64,000 nucleotides of DNA. Source: Sweltsa coloradensis. Lineage: Eukaryota > Arthropoda > Insecta > Plecoptera > Chloroperlidae. Location of the stretch: the NCBI GenBank assembly GCA_024449915.1, contig JAMZAV010000447.1:372001-436000 (forward strand), in the 5' to 3' direction. The position numbers and the translations under genes are program-made. The notes beneath the pieces are model-generated. The model saw only the letters and a program-made list of their open reading frames with translations. It did not search any database and was not told where the DNA came from. Numbering within the stretch: the stretch's first letter is position 1; each line of letters opens with the position of its first letter. Positions 37,863 through 49,592 of this stretch are shown in pieces.

Positions 37863-39860
37863 ACTGAAATAATGATACTTCCACACCAAACAACAATGTA
37901 AAATGTCCTTTATATAATATATAGCAATTTACATAACTTCTACACTCAAACGTTTGTTTGGATTTGGTGGTAGTGGCTGAAATAATATTCCCCACTCGCA
38001 ATATCCCTTCTGGCAGTCCTAACTCTAGCAGTTCTATCCAGAGACAATTTATTTATTTTTATTTTTTATTTATTAATTTATTTATTTATTTATTTAACGT
38101 CTATCCTATTCAGTTATAAAAATGATTTCCAACGGAGGACAACTAAATAATCTAATTACATAGATGCTCATGCAGACACAACAATGAACTACATTTAAGT
38201 AAATATGTGAAATAGTAATATTACAACAATGCATTAAAAACTCAACAAATTGGATAACAAAAAAAGGATATTAAATGCAATTTCTGAATGAATCAAATAT
38301 GAAAAAGGAAGGGGAATGAAAAAAAAGTAAGAAAAAAAGAAAAGAAAAATTAAAAATTAACTTAGGTACCTCTCAGGTTTAGGGTGTGAATTTAAATTGA
38401 AAGAAATTCAATATCACCATTCTCCGTTTGATTGAGAAAACCCTAAAAAACCTAAGTCAGTAAACCTGGTATCGTGCACCACTTCACTCAGGGTCTCCAG
38501 TCTATCGAGGAGCTACCTCTATCGGTTAATTCTTTGTCAAGAAACAAAGTAGTATACCTACCAGTAGTTAATTTAAGGGCGGACGCGGGCAGACTCGTCC
38601 ACCCACTCTTTTTTGGAAAAAGGTTTTCTGGTTTTTGCACTACACAACGATAGTATTCGGATTGCATTCAGTCCCGTATTTTTTATGAAACGCTCAGAAA
38701 ATCAGAATCACTCCAAAAACCCTGATTTAAAAATTATTTTCACTTGCGGCGTTGTGGCTAGGGGGCTCGCCCTCCAAACCCCCCTGCTATTTTTGCCTGC
38801 AATCGCTTGTCCAGCAAACTTCACTTTAAAATATGGTACCATACCCACGACTCAACCTCCCCGGAGCCCCCCCCCCCCCCCCCCCCCCCGCGGAGGTAGG
38901 AGTACGTCAAGCGTCCACAAATTATTTTAGAAATTAACTACTGATACCTCATGATCTGTCTGTTCGTATACGTTTAGTTATGTGTACTATATAGACTGAC
39001 TTATCAGTGGTGGATAGAAAAAAAAATTATCATAAAAAATAATAGCTTTCAGCCGGTTGAAGATTGAATTAAACAAATACATAAATAAACTCGTATTTAG
39101 AGTCTATAGGCTACTCACTCAGCCCGAAAACTGATATTCAGTGGAGCCAAAACCACAGCGTCGACAGCGCCGACGCCATGGACGAGCGATCAATGGTCAA
39201 CTATATAAACAAGCTGGACACGATTCCACCCATTTTTTAAAAATTTTCTTTCATATTTTAACACATCTAATTCTACATTACCTAACATTTAAAACCAACA
39301 TTTTTTTACTTTATGTAAATTAATCCACAAATTAAAAAACCCATCTCAGCGGGGTTGATAAACGATGGATTACTCACTGATTTGCTGTTGCTGATTTTTG
39401 GCAAACCTCATATATCCGTTTGAGTGGGATCGTCTAATAAATCAGTTTTTTCTTTTCATTTTTCTTTGTTGATGAATTTTTATCTTTCTTTCTTTTTCTT
39501 TTTCTTTTCTTTTCTCCCCCTCCCTTTTATGTATGGTTCATTACTTAATTTCATTTAAATATCGATTTTGAATTTGTTACCAACATTATTGCGTTCTAAA
39601 TTTACATTGTTGTTGTAATGTTAATATTTCAAATAGAACTTAACTGTTAGTTCATTGTTGTGTCTGCACCTATGTTAGTAGATTTATTTAGTGGTCCTCC
39701 TTTGTAAATCAGTTTTTTAACTGAAAAGGGTAGACGTTAAATAAATAAAAATTTATGGATCGATTTACATAAAATCAATTACACCTACGAGAGTGTTTCC
39801 CAGTTAATGAAAATGAGAAATAACTTTTTTTACGTTTCTTTTCTTTTCTTGTCGTGTTGT
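37863..39860. repeat. intergenic repeat mosaic upstream of the peptide gene
   Basis: It holds an inverted SINE tail (TTATTTAACGTCTATCCTATTC at about 38085), a C-run (38867-38889), a CT-rich run near 39480, a SINE tail near 39720-39750, and a SINE-end phrase, TTACACCTACGAGAGTGTTTCCC, at about 39779. No first exon for the 39865 gene was identified. Confidence 0.45.
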
Positions 39861-39864
39861 AGCA

Positions 39865-40329
39865 ATGAGAGGATACGGACGATGGACGTTACTGCTTCTG
39901 GTCGTCGCGATGCTGTTAGACAAGGGGTCGGGAGAAACAGCAAGACAAAGTGACATCGAGAAGGGGCGGAACTTAGTTGAGGGCGTGATTGAGTATCCAG
40001 AAGAAAATAAGAATGGGTGGAGCTTCAAATACGAAGAGTCAGACGAAACAGAAGATCTCGACAGCATTGAGGGGCGGGGCTTAGCGGAGAGTGAAACAGA
40101 AACCGCCCTAGACGATGAGAAGGGGCGGAGCTCCATATATAATGGGAGGAGCTTACTTGTAGGCGAAACACATTCTGATTCTTACAGAAAGAAGAGGCAG
40201 GCTGTTCTGGTTGGAATAACCGACTCCCGTTGCTTTACCCCATGTGGTAAAAAACGATGTTGTCGGAGGGGATATATGTGTCGTGGAAGGAGTAGGTGCG
40301 TGCGTGTAGTACAGCGGTATTACGCTTGA
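39865..40329 (+). CDS. cysteine-rich secreted peptide precursor with furin site
   Basis: This 154-residue precursor has its ATG just after a splice acceptor (GTGTTGTAG|CA), as in its relatives at 42.3 and 49.6 kb. Residues 1-23 are a signal peptide (WTLLLLVVAMLL). Residues 24-107 are a long acidic pro-region with several GR-containing repeats (EKGRNL, EGRGLAE, EKGRSS, NGRSL). The site RKKR (108-111) is a clear furin-type cleavage signal. The remaining 43 residues are strongly basic, with six cysteines spaced C-x3-C-x4-CC-x5-C-x5-C, a knottin-like framework. An acidic pro-part that would neutralise a cationic mature peptide is typical of antimicrobial, salivary or venom peptides, but which one applies is unknown. 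AATAAA at about 40447 is a likely polyadenylation signal. Confidence 0.8.
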   Translation: MRGYGRWTLLLLVVAMLLDKGSGETARQSDIEKGRNLVEGVIEYPEENKNGWSFKYEESDETEDLDSIEGRGLAESETETALDDEKGRSSIYNGRSLLVGETHSDSYRKKRQAVLVGITDSRCFTPCGKKRCCRRGYMCRGRSRCVRVVQRYYA

Positions 40330-40954
40330 GGTTTTCAACCCAGAAAGAAATGTGCACGCGTGTGGTTGATCTAGGCGTGCAGAGGGGGCACATTGAAGCA
40401 CTCAACAATGTTATAATTAAAACATTTTTGTGTACTGCTATGATTCAATAAATGAATAAGATAAATAAAAAACATATATGAGAACAAATTTCATTTATCC
40501 AGAAAAGAATATCCCAAATGCTAACAAAGAAATGCTCGTCTCCTTATGATATAATCCATTATGTGTAAATTTAAACAGTTGCAAAACTACACAAAACATT
40601 GTCTAGATTGGCGTTTTACATATGATATAAATACAAAACCTTATCATACGAATATAAAAAATAATTCTAGATTGCAGAAACTTCAATAGAGATTAGATTA
40701 GATAGAGAAGAGATTATCATAAAAACTTTCTGCTGGTGTAAAACGCAACATCTTCCATGCTATTTGATTATGAAATTTGTTTTTTGTTACAAAAAGCATG
40801 TGTCCCTGTTATAAATGATGTTGCATGTTGTAACTTGTAATTGTGTGTTTTTATATCTCGATGAATGAAGCTCTTTGCGTCATTGTTTCTCAACTCAAGT
40901 GATCTAATTTAAATTATTAAAGCTAGTGTTTTACATCATGATCCAGCCTTCATA

Positions 40955-41561
40955 TCGTGGGGTAAGAGGTAAAACTGATTAGTCCAAAAAGGTAGTTTTG
41001 AGCTAGGGGCTTTGTTAAAATAAGTTTGTTAAAATCGAATTAACTTAAAACATAGTAAACAATTAAATCAGATAAAATAATATCTGGAGAACTATTTACT
41101 ATATGAAGGACTTCAAGCAGTTTTGGTTTGGATGGTTATTATGTTCGGAAGGACTAATTCACTTTTAATATCAAAGTAAGCCCAATGTAATGCCAGTTGT
41201 TAGTTTTTATTATGACATTATCTTACATTGGATATCTTTTAAAAATGCTAAAGATGAGTTTCAAGTATAGCCTTCTAGATGGACTGATCAAAATGTGGTG
41301 GTATTTATTACTTTATGCTTCCAAAATATCGAAGTTAAAAGTGAATACTTGCATTTTAAATGGACTTTCAGCAAAAGAGTATATACAGTGGACTTAATCA
41401 ATAAAACATCATGCAATTCTCATTTAATTAGACCTATAGTGTGAACATTAAGACACTTTTGTAATAGAAAGATGTTGAAATTTGGAATTTTTCATACAAC
41501 TATACAAGGCATGCGTATTGCATAAATGTGGACTTTATCAGTTTAACCTCTTACCCCACGA
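40955..41561. mobile_element. TA-flanked MITE between peptide genes
   Basis: The inverted ends TCGTGGGGTAAGAGGTAAAA and TTTAACCTCTTACCCCACGA enclose 607 bases, with TA on both sides (40953-40954 and 41562-41563), as expected for a Tc1/mariner-type insertion. The internal 66-codon frame is AT-rich and not a transposase. Confidence 0.85.
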
Positions 41562-41589
41562 TATGCCATAAAGCAATTATTGGCTCACA

Positions 41590-41830
41590 CTTTTCTGTTT
41601 GTGAATAAAACAAACAAACGACTGCCACGACCTTCATAAATGGTTATAAAATGATTGATTTTTTCAAGCAAGTATTTGAGTGATAATAATAAATCTTGAC
41701 AGTAAACATAGCAAACAATACATGACTGTATGTCGTTTTGTCAAAGATATATATTGCACTAAGTGAATAAGATGTATTAGTTCTTCAGAAAGGCCAGACC
41801 AACGAGTACTTGAGTCCATTAAAATCGAAG
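41590..41830 (+). promoter_or_regulatory. promoter and 5'UTR exon of the 42.3-kb peptide gene
   Basis: ATATATAT at about 41747 is the TATA-like box. The first exon starts near 41776 and ends at 41830, right before the donor GTAAGAGTAC. Its core, CTTCAGAAAGGCCAGACCAA, is identical to that of the first exon at 47.9 kb. Homology with 47740-47952 extends at least 150 bases upstream (for example GATAATAATAAATCTTGA and GACTGTATGT), so promoter and exon were duplicated together. Confidence 0.8.
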
Positions 41831-42296
41831 GTAAGAGTACACAAATTTATTCAGCTAAAATAGTTAAAGTTCCTTCAATTTCATTATAAATATTGTTAAA
41901 AATGAAGACATTCGTTTTAGAACTGTTTTGTCTAACTTTAAATATAGGTTTTAGATGATTGTATCTGATTCTTTCATTTTCAATTAGTTAATGCTAAATC
42001 TACTTATTTACACTTTATGGTTTTGGATAACATGTAACAAAATGACAATAATTGCTAATTTTCTCTATAAAATAGCCAATTTGAGCAAAGCAAAAAGCAA
42101 TTCGAATTCAAAATCATCTTGTTAAATATCACTTGTGAAAAGTAATTTCCGATAAAAGAAATACGAGTAATTGTTTTAAAATAAAAGAATGTATAGTATA
42201 ATGTAAGCTGTAACGTTTTCAAAATTCATAATTCTCTGATAAGCGTCTTCATCTATAAGAATAATGTTAAACGCTAATTCCATCAATGTTTCAGCA

Positions 42297-42542
42297 ATGG
42301 TTTGTGTTCGACGATCGGCCATCTTGCTTCTGGTGATTGTGATGGCGATAATGGTGAGTCCAGGTGGAGCGGAAACCAATAACAGAAAGGCGCGAAGTTT
42401 GAATCCGGATCCTGGGCAGGACGAATTGGAAACCCCTCTGGAAGAGAAACGATACATTTCAAATTGTAAATACGGCCTATGCAGTGATATGTGCTGCCTT
42501 AAAGGGCAAACATGCGTGAAACGGCAATGTAAATACGCATAA
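42297..42542 (+). CDS. six-cysteine secreted peptide precursor, paralog 1
   Basis: An 81-residue precursor on exon 2. The acceptor is AATGTTTCAG at 42294, and the intron back to 41831 is 464 bases. Residues 1 to about 25 are a signal peptide (AILLLVIVMAIM, ending near GGA). A propeptide ETNNRKARSLNPDPGQDE follows, shared with the 49.6-kb gene, then a dibasic KR site. The mature part has six cysteines, C-x4-C-x3-CC-x5-C-x4-C, and is basic. The signal and propeptide match the paralog closely, whereas the mature part shares little beyond the cysteines, as in rapidly diversifying peptide families. The exact role (antimicrobial, saliva, venom or hormone) cannot be told. AATAAAA at about 42619 may be the polyadenylation signal. 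Confidence 0.85.
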   Translation: MVCVRRSAILLLVIVMAIMVSPGGAETNNRKARSLNPDPGQDELETPLEEKRYISNCKYGLCSDMCCLKGQTCVKRQCKYA

Positions 42543-43380
42543 TCGAAGTTTTTTGACTTAACACTGTTCTTTGATAATTACATAAATATGTAAACAATTA
42601 AGTTTGTATTTACAACGAAATAAAATGTCTTTTGAGCTTTCTAGATGAATTTCCATGTGCTATTGTACTATATTTTTTTTTTAAATTTATGTATCAAAAA
42701 TTGAAAAATAAATTTAATGAGAAAAAATTTATAAACACTTCTAATTTACTGATTCATGTTTTGGAATATTTGAGAAACGAATATGTTGTGAAGAAAAGTT
42801 TTTACTCAATATTTGTAACTCATTTCATTAGTAAAAATCTATTTTTCTCGGTAGAACAGTATGTACAGTTTGTTACAAATATATTGAACCGAGTTACAAT
42901 ACATAATATACAGTTGAACTCATTTATCTTGATTGTGAAGCTGGTCTACGTGGAAAATCAATTAATATTCTCCAGTTCAATAAGTTATAATGGTTTATTT
43001 ACGTATTAACTTATTTAATGTCTATACTATTTAGTTTTCATAACTGATTAACTAAGGACAATAAATATAACAAAACAGTAAAATATATATATTTAATATT
43101 AAAATAAATTTAAACTTATCACACAGGAAATGCAATATAATGTCGTTTCTACACACACGTTTCTACGTTACGTTTACGTTTCTATTAAGCAAACAAACTG
43201 AACAATTGCAAACTTATTTCTAAAACCACCAAATATGTATTATTGTTATTCCACAACCATTGTATAGTGATCTAGGCATACGTACACAAAGTAAGATTTT
43301 CGTATGTCCCATTTACTAGAATATAAAACACCTGAGATAATATTTTAATCGCATCTGAATAAGTCAAACAAAACAGAGCA
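42543..43380. other. 3' flank, no further gene seen
   Basis: AT-rich. The 125-codon frame at 42632-43009 has the composition of AT-rich noise and starts inside the likely 3' end of the peptide gene. An inverted SINE tail (TTATTTAATGTCTATACTATTTAG) lies at about 43010. Confidence 0.45.
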
Positions 43381-43382
43381 CC

Positions 43383-43580
43383 GACAGTGTTGGCTCGAGC
43401 GCTAAGCGCTTGACTCTAATTCGGTAGATCTCGGGTTTGAAACCCGTCGAGACCGCCAATCCTGATTGAAAGTTTTCCGAGGTTTTCCTCATTATTGTGA
43501 ATTAAACAACCATCGGACATTCCTTCACAATTGTCCTATCTGCAACACACCTAGTTCACCTGAAGAGGGGCATTTTATAC
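43383..43580 (+). mobile_element. SINE family B, plus copy
   Basis: The head GTTGGCTCGAGCGCTAAGCG, the box GGGTTTGAAACCC and then CCGAGGTTTTCCTCATTATT are in the same order as the complement of 36160-36540. Confidence 0.75.
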
Positions 43581-43584
43581 TTAA

Positions 43585-44540
43585 CTAGGAAAACGCTTAA
43601 GTCCCGCCGCGTTGATGGATGAGCGTTTTGGTCAGTTTTTAGTTTACGTAGGACCACTTTTCCTTTGCAAGTGCTTTTTAAATGCATTGTAGGTGATTGT
43701 TGTCAAGTTTCTATTGTTACTTGTTAATTGTTATTATAAACCTAAAAAAACTCATATTAAAACCTTTATTCCATGGATTCTAGCTAACTTTTTCAAATTT
43801 TTCTTTCAGAAAGCAATACATCACCATAACCTTAATGTTCATGTAAAATATGAACGTTGTAGCCCCACCCGTCTGGTCAGAATCGGCCCAAATGTCACGA
43901 AAATATCGCACTAAAAATTTAAAAAAATCGTAAAAGTACGATATTCATGAGAAATATTTCTTCGATTGTACCCAAAAACGTGGCAGGTTTAAGTTCAGAG
44001 ATTTCGAAGGCCTCCATAAAATTTCATCGCAATTGGAGTATCGGTTTAGCCGGAATCGTGTTAACAAACACACAAAAATACAAACAAAAACAAAAAATAA
44101 AACGAAAAAAATCGTAAAATCGCGATTTTCATGAGAAATAAGTTTTCGATCGCGCCCAAAAAGGTGGCAGTTCTAAGTCCAGAGATTTTGAAGGTCTTCA
44201 AAAAATTTCATCACAATTGGAGTATTGGTTTAGCCGGAATCGTGTTAACAAACACACAAAAATACAAACAGAAAAAAACAAGAAAATCGAAAAAAATCGT
44301 AAAATTGCAATTTTCATAAGAAATAATTTTTCGATCATTTTTTCGACCCGTACAGTTCTAAGTTCAGAGATTTCAAAGGTCTCCAGAAAATTTCATTAAA
44401 ATTGAAGTATCGGTTTAGCCGGAATCGTGTTAACGAACACACAAAAATACAAAAAATACAAAATACAAAAAAAACATTCCGGATTTTTTTCTCCAGTGTA
44501 GTGAAATGGAATCTTTGCTTCGCTCGCTACGCTCATCTTA
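43585..44540 (+). repeat. dispersed repeat family R1 with internal tandem units
   Basis: It begins with GTCCCGCCGCGTTGATGGATG and ends with CTTCGCTCGCTACGCTCATC. Inside, a unit of about 170 bases is repeated three times (near 43940, 44110 and 44290). Each unit carries ATTTTCATGAGAAATA-like text, AAGTTCAGAGATTTCGAAGG and GGTTTAGCCGGAATCGTGTT. Confidence 0.8.
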
Positions 44541-44759
44541 TAACAGGTTTTATTCCCATGGAAAAAAGTGCTCGTGGATGTAAACTAGCAATAGAGTGCC
44601 CCCCCTATGGCCGAAAAGTGCGAATGACTGCTCAACTATTATAGCATGTTGCATGGACAGATAGGGAAAGAGGTAGCTGTGTGTAGCATAGCATCTAAAG
44701 GAGTCAATGGTAAAATAAAAACAGAAGCATTCCTGTCTTTCCACGTTAAATAAGTGAAT

Positions 44760-45570
44760 TCAATTTTATATGACAGCTGGCCAAATTACATTAGATGATA
44801 ACAGGAGTCCAGCGTAATAAGCAGTACAAAGTACAATATGTAATACATAATTATTACAAATATGACAAAAAATCAAATTAATGTTTATGAGCATTGTTGT
44901 AAAGATGAGGATGCAAAATGATGGAATGTTTTGAAAAGTAGGAACAATTTTGTCAATCAAAAGAGAGGGGGAAATAGGGTTTAAAAAAGAGGGAACGTCT
45001 GCACGTGCCCCTATGAGAAGACCGATTATCTCCCATTGTTCGGCGGAATGTAATCTTCTTGCCAGATCAGCTATGCAAGGTTGGTAAATGATCATCTTTT
45101 CTTTACTTGCATCTTCTGCCTGGTTGTCTATACCAGTTCAAAGCGGATGGTTGGATCAAGAATTAATACTTTCTTCTTATCCTCGCGAATCAAGATTATA
45201 TCTACTCTCTGAGTAGAACATCAGAAGAAATGCACGGGATTTCTTCGTGGACTTCCTAAATCACATTTCCTCGGAATGCATTTGCAATCATGGATCGAAT
45301 GATGTTATATATTGCTTTATTATTAGTGTTTCGCTCTTTTCGCACAACCCCAACACATGGGCAATGGTTTCAATCTCGTTGCACGGAGGGTACCGGCAAC
45401 GGGTTGTGTTGAGGTGTCTGCCAGGGACTGCGCGTACAGCTGCCACATTGCACGACATTATGAAAGAATTCGTCCATTCCAAGTGGACCAAGTGGGCCAA
45501 GTGGACCAAGTGGACCAAGTGGACCACCAACCACGTGTTGGATCGTAGAGTCTGACCCCACGTGACCACG
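44760..45570 (-). pseudogene. C-terminal relic of a restriction-like-endonuclease LINE
   Basis: Pieces of the minus-strand translation follow the order of R2-like LINE C-termini. A Cys/His region reads CRYPPCNEIETIAHVLGLC. The endonuclease region, near 45120-45180, is broken but includes an ILDPTIRF-like motif. The tail reads IYQPCIADLARRLHSAEQWE followed by IIGLLIGARADVPSFLNP. Several frameshifts and stops separate the pieces. Everything upstream (reverse transcriptase) is absent. Confidence 0.75.
45478..45530. repeat. 9-bp minisatellite (AAGTGGACC)n
   Basis: About five or six tandem copies of AAGTGGACC, one with GGGCC, lie at the 5' edge of the LINE relic. All six frames give short-period peptides across it; this is not coding evidence. 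Confidence 0.9.
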
Positions 45571-45629
45571 TGACCATTCTGAAGGTCGATCGTTCTTTAA
45601 GACTAGGCCGCTTCGTGAACGCTTTTTTT

Positions 45630-46195
45630 AGTCGCGTTGATGGATGAGCTTTTTGTAAGTTTTTAGTTTGCGTAGGACCACTTTACCTTTGCAAGTGCTT
45701 TTTGAATGCATTGTAGGTGATTGTTGTCAAGTTTCTATTGTAACTTGTTAATTGTTGTTATAGACCTAAAAAAAACTCATATTAAAACCTTTATTCTATG
45801 GTTGGCTAACTTTTTCAACTTTTTCTTTCAAAAAGCAATGCATCACCATTACATTAATGTCTATTTACAATATAAACGTTGTAGCCCCACCCGTTTGGTC
45901 AGAATCGGACCAAATGCCACGAAAATATCGCACTAAAAATCGAAAACAATCGTAAAAGTAGGATATTTTGACAAATATTTCTTCGATTGTACCCAAAAAC
46001 GTGGCAGGTCTAAGTTCAGAGATTTCGAAGGTCCTCTTTAATTTTCATCAAGATCGCATATGCCGTTTGCCCGGTAGAGAGCGAACAAACAGACTAAAAT
46101 ACAAACAAACAACAAACAAACAAACAAATACAAAAACATTGGAGCTAAATTTTTTGAGGGGTCAGTGAAATTGAAGTCTTCGCTTCGCTCATCCA
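45630..46195 (+). repeat. dispersed repeat family R1, third plus copy
   Basis: The same ordered phrases as 20600-21195, including CCCACCCGTTTGGTCAGAATC and TTTTTTGAGGGGTCAGTGAAATTG, ending in CTTCGCTTCGCTCATCCAATG. Confidence 0.8.
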
Positions 46196-46199
46196 ATGA

Positions 46200-47739
46200 A
46201 CTTGGCAAATTATAGGTATTTGCATATCATATTTTACTACCGTCGTATCACCACTATTGAAAAAAGAATTCGTAACAGATTGCATACTATTACAGTGACG
46301 GAAGTAATAAGATAGACAAATAATGATAGATTTATCACAATATATTATTTTATTTGCAATGCATCCCGCGCTTATTTATAATACCGATTATATTTTGTCC
46401 TTGAAAGGTTCCAAACACGTGTTGCTGAAGCTTATTTCACCTTATAGGAATCCATCCACAAGTTACTGATACACAAATTTGATAATTCTAAGAAATTCAA
46501 TTAACCTTTGAGGGAAATTATTGTAATGGTTAAAGTCGATTTTATTTTTGGGACACGATAGGTGCTCATGACCCATGAAAACATAAAAATAGCTCAACCC
46601 CTCCCCCCCCCCACCACCTTCAACACCACCACCACCATCCCACCCCTCTCTCTAACCCACAATTATATTTTACAACATGCAATTTGAATTCTATGTTTAA
46701 CCCTTTATAGGACAAGAGACTGGGATCCAAAATTTTGCTTTCTACCTTCAAAATTTGCAATTCGTGATTTTTTAAAAGTATTTTACAATTATTTTAGACT
46801 TTTTCCTTGATTTTTTAGGAATAAAATGCTGACTTTGGATTAAAAATTGACATCAAAGTTGAAAAAAATCCTATATTTTATTTCTTATTTTATAACCATC
46901 TTATCACAGTCATATTTGAATAATTACCAACATAATATTGCACACATTGACGAAAGTAAAACACAATAACAATGCCAATATGCGCATCATATAATTGCAA
47001 TGTTTTCTACTTGTATTGCATCAACTTCCACTGGGTTGCTGACCCTTCATTCATTTTAAGAAAACGTGTATTCTTTTAAACGTTTTGGTACATCCGCGAT
47101 TCGGAATTCACTCAAGATGTAAAACGTAAAATCTAGTTTTCAAGACTACGTTTTGTGAGAAATAGCCACTGACTCATCGAGGCGATTTTATTTTACATGC
47201 AAACTAGTGTACAAAGATGTCATGATCCCGTTTAAATCTCTGATTAGGCGAGGGAGCGATGCGACAGAGTCTTACAACGAAAGTGAAAGGGGACTTCTTG
47301 TGATTATGTCGTATGTTTGTCTGTTTGTTTGTTTGTTCAATTTGAAACGGCCGAACCGCTTAACCGATTGCGCTGAAATTTTAAACAGTCATCCGGGAAC
47401 AGTGTACTGAGAACTGTTAACAAATATGTTACGATTCAAACGTACAAGAAATAATAAATTGAAAATTGCCTGAAATGTGTAACATTTATTGTTTATAGTT
47501 TAACGGCAATGGCTTTTGTTCTTGAAGAAAACATTTTTATCGAATTATCGAATCAAACACGGCCAAACATTACCCTCAGAAGCATCGAGTCATAAAAGAA
47601 GTTCAAAGCTTGGGTGTCCTTATACATATTTGTTTCCACTATAAATCCATAAAATCACTGAATCCTTGCAAAGATTGTCCAAACTAATTGTATAATTATA
47701 TTATTATTCGTCTTTTGAGTAAATTGATTCGTTTTGTGA
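46200..47739. other. intergenic with an R1-like end
   Basis: Bases 47240-47400 (GGCGAGGGAGCGATGCGAC, GTCTGTTTGTTTGTTTG, CTTAACCGATTGCGCTGAAATTTT) recall the ends of family R1. A related GACGAGGGAGCGAAGCGAC lies at about 47987. A CCA/CCCC-rich run lies at 46600-46650. No gene is supported. Confidence 0.45.
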
Positions 47740-47952
47740 ATAAACAATAGACTGCACCGACCTTCAAAAGTGTGAGGTTATTTTTCAATGCAAGTACTTT
47801 ACGATGATAATAAATCTTGATAACAACTAATAAACATCACGTGACTGTATGTTGTCTTGTCAAATAAATATATTGCGCTAGAGTTAAGATGATGTATTAT
47901 AGTTCTTCAGAAAGGCCAGACCAACGAGAACTTGGGTCCATTTATAACGAAG
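47740..47952 (+). promoter_or_regulatory. promoter and 5'UTR exon of the 49.6-kb peptide gene
   Basis: The TATA-like AAATATATT lies at about 47866. The first exon starts near 47895 and ends at 47952 before the donor GTAAGAACAC. It shares the exon core and upstream blocks with 41590-41830. Confidence 0.8.
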
Positions 47953-49027
47953 GTAAGAACACTCTTCTTCATATAGCTGAAATAAGACGAGGGAGCGAAG
48001 CGACTCAACTCAAACGAAACTTCATCTGTGCCTGTGTCGGTGAGTTAGTGAGTAACTGTATAATATGCTAAAAATAATTTGAACTAATGAATATTGCGCT
48101 AAAATTTTAAACAAATATCTGGGAACAGTTTTGTGGGTGATGTTAATATTTTCAGCAAAAATCTGTTACGAATCAAACATTCAAGAGTTATTAATGGAAA
48201 ATTGCCTGTAAATACGGATGTAACATTTAATTTAGCATTATTACTTTCTTTCTCGAAGAAATCATTTTCATCGAATCACCTAATCATGTTTTGAGTGTCA
48301 AGTGATGAATGCATTGAAGGGACCAAGGTGTACCGAATCTTGCACGCTCAAAATTCCCCTAATTCCGCTATAGGAGATAGTAAACCTTTCAATCTTACCT
48401 GGTATACTTCGTACAGGCTGTTTTTTTATTTAATGCATTTCAAAAGGTGTTCTATGATAGCGTTTTATGAATCAGGTGCTTGTGAAATTCCATATTTTCG
48501 GATAAATTTTAAACAATAATCTATTCAAGTCCAATGCAGAGTAAAACACGTGAATCTATCCCTCGTCTATAGCAACGACTTAATTAAGATTATATTGAAT
48601 GTAAAAAAAAACTTACGAGCATAATCAAAAAATAATATTATGTTCGAATTCACAAAAGCAAAGAAAATTGTGTAATGTGACACCACAGTTTACTCTGTTA
48701 TCATTCTGTGATGACACTTATTTAACAAGTAGTGTCATAAACACATTACGCTTATTAAAAAATGGTAGACGTAAATTTTTAGTCGACGCACCATTGATGG
48801 TAGTACATTGCAAAACGAAAATGATTATAACTCAAAACGTTTTTTATCTGAACTCGATAAATTTATTCAAAAGTTTAATTGTACCTCCAGGTAAATAAAG
48901 GATATATTATAAAGACAAAAAGTTGGTTTTGAAATATAATTGGCCGGAAATTAGATTAATTGTTGTTTTGCATTAGTTTAAGTAATATGTTTGCCAAAAC
49001 TACAATTGGGATGCAATTGTTTCATCA

Positions 49028-49440
49028 AGGCTCGTTGAGGTCCAGTGGCTATAGAAGCCTTGCTTTCAATACATACGATCACGGGTTCGAATCCCAGTAC
49101 AGGCAGGTGACTTTAATTTCTGATATGGATTAAATTCCGTTATTCTTGGCTTGTGAATATCTAAATTCTAAACGGTGACTTTGGAGCAAACAAAGCGCAT
49201 AAAAATTTCTGAATTTATTCCAAATTTGCCTTGTTGAATCTGGCGTCGACAGCAGGTGGATCGTGTCCAACCAGTTGGTTCGGTGTTTGTTATATGAAAT
49301 ACAGGTATTTGGTTGGCCTTTGATCGCTCGTCGTTGGCGTTGGCGCCGACAGGATTGACTTGGTCCGCTTTAAAATTTGTCCCCATCGAAAATCAGTATG
49401 TGAACGAGTGCTGAGTATTCTCAATACGACTTTATTTATA
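49028..49440 (+). mobile_element. SINE family A inside the peptide-gene intron
   Basis: The head GGCTCGTTGAGGTCCAGTGG, the box GGGTTCGAATCCC and the body AAACGGTGACTTTGGAGC match the family. This insertion accounts for part of the difference between this intron (1638 bases) and the 464-base intron of paralog 1. Confidence 0.75.
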
Positions 49441-49592
49441 GATTATAAGGCGATACAAGTGTTAGTTACAGCAACGCTTAAACCTTAGTTTTAGTAAAAC
49501 ACCAAGCATGCTGCACGGTTTAAAAAATTGTTAAACGCTATATTTATAATCTATTATGCAATGCAATCCCTAATTTCATCAATGTTTCAGAC

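Noticed and set aside
38613..38930. 105-codon frame with a proline run
   Set aside because: The run comes from a C homopolymer, and the preceding part has no coding character.
42632..43009. 125-codon plus-strand frame after the peptide gene
   Set aside because: Composition is that of AT-rich DNA (Phe, Ile, Asn, Lys, Tyr), it starts in the likely 3' end of the peptide gene and has no signal or domain.
45247..45569. Frames with KWTKWAKWTKW or VHLVHLVHL repeats
   Set aside because: They are readings of the 9-bp minisatellite; only the minus-strand LINE text beyond it is meaningful.
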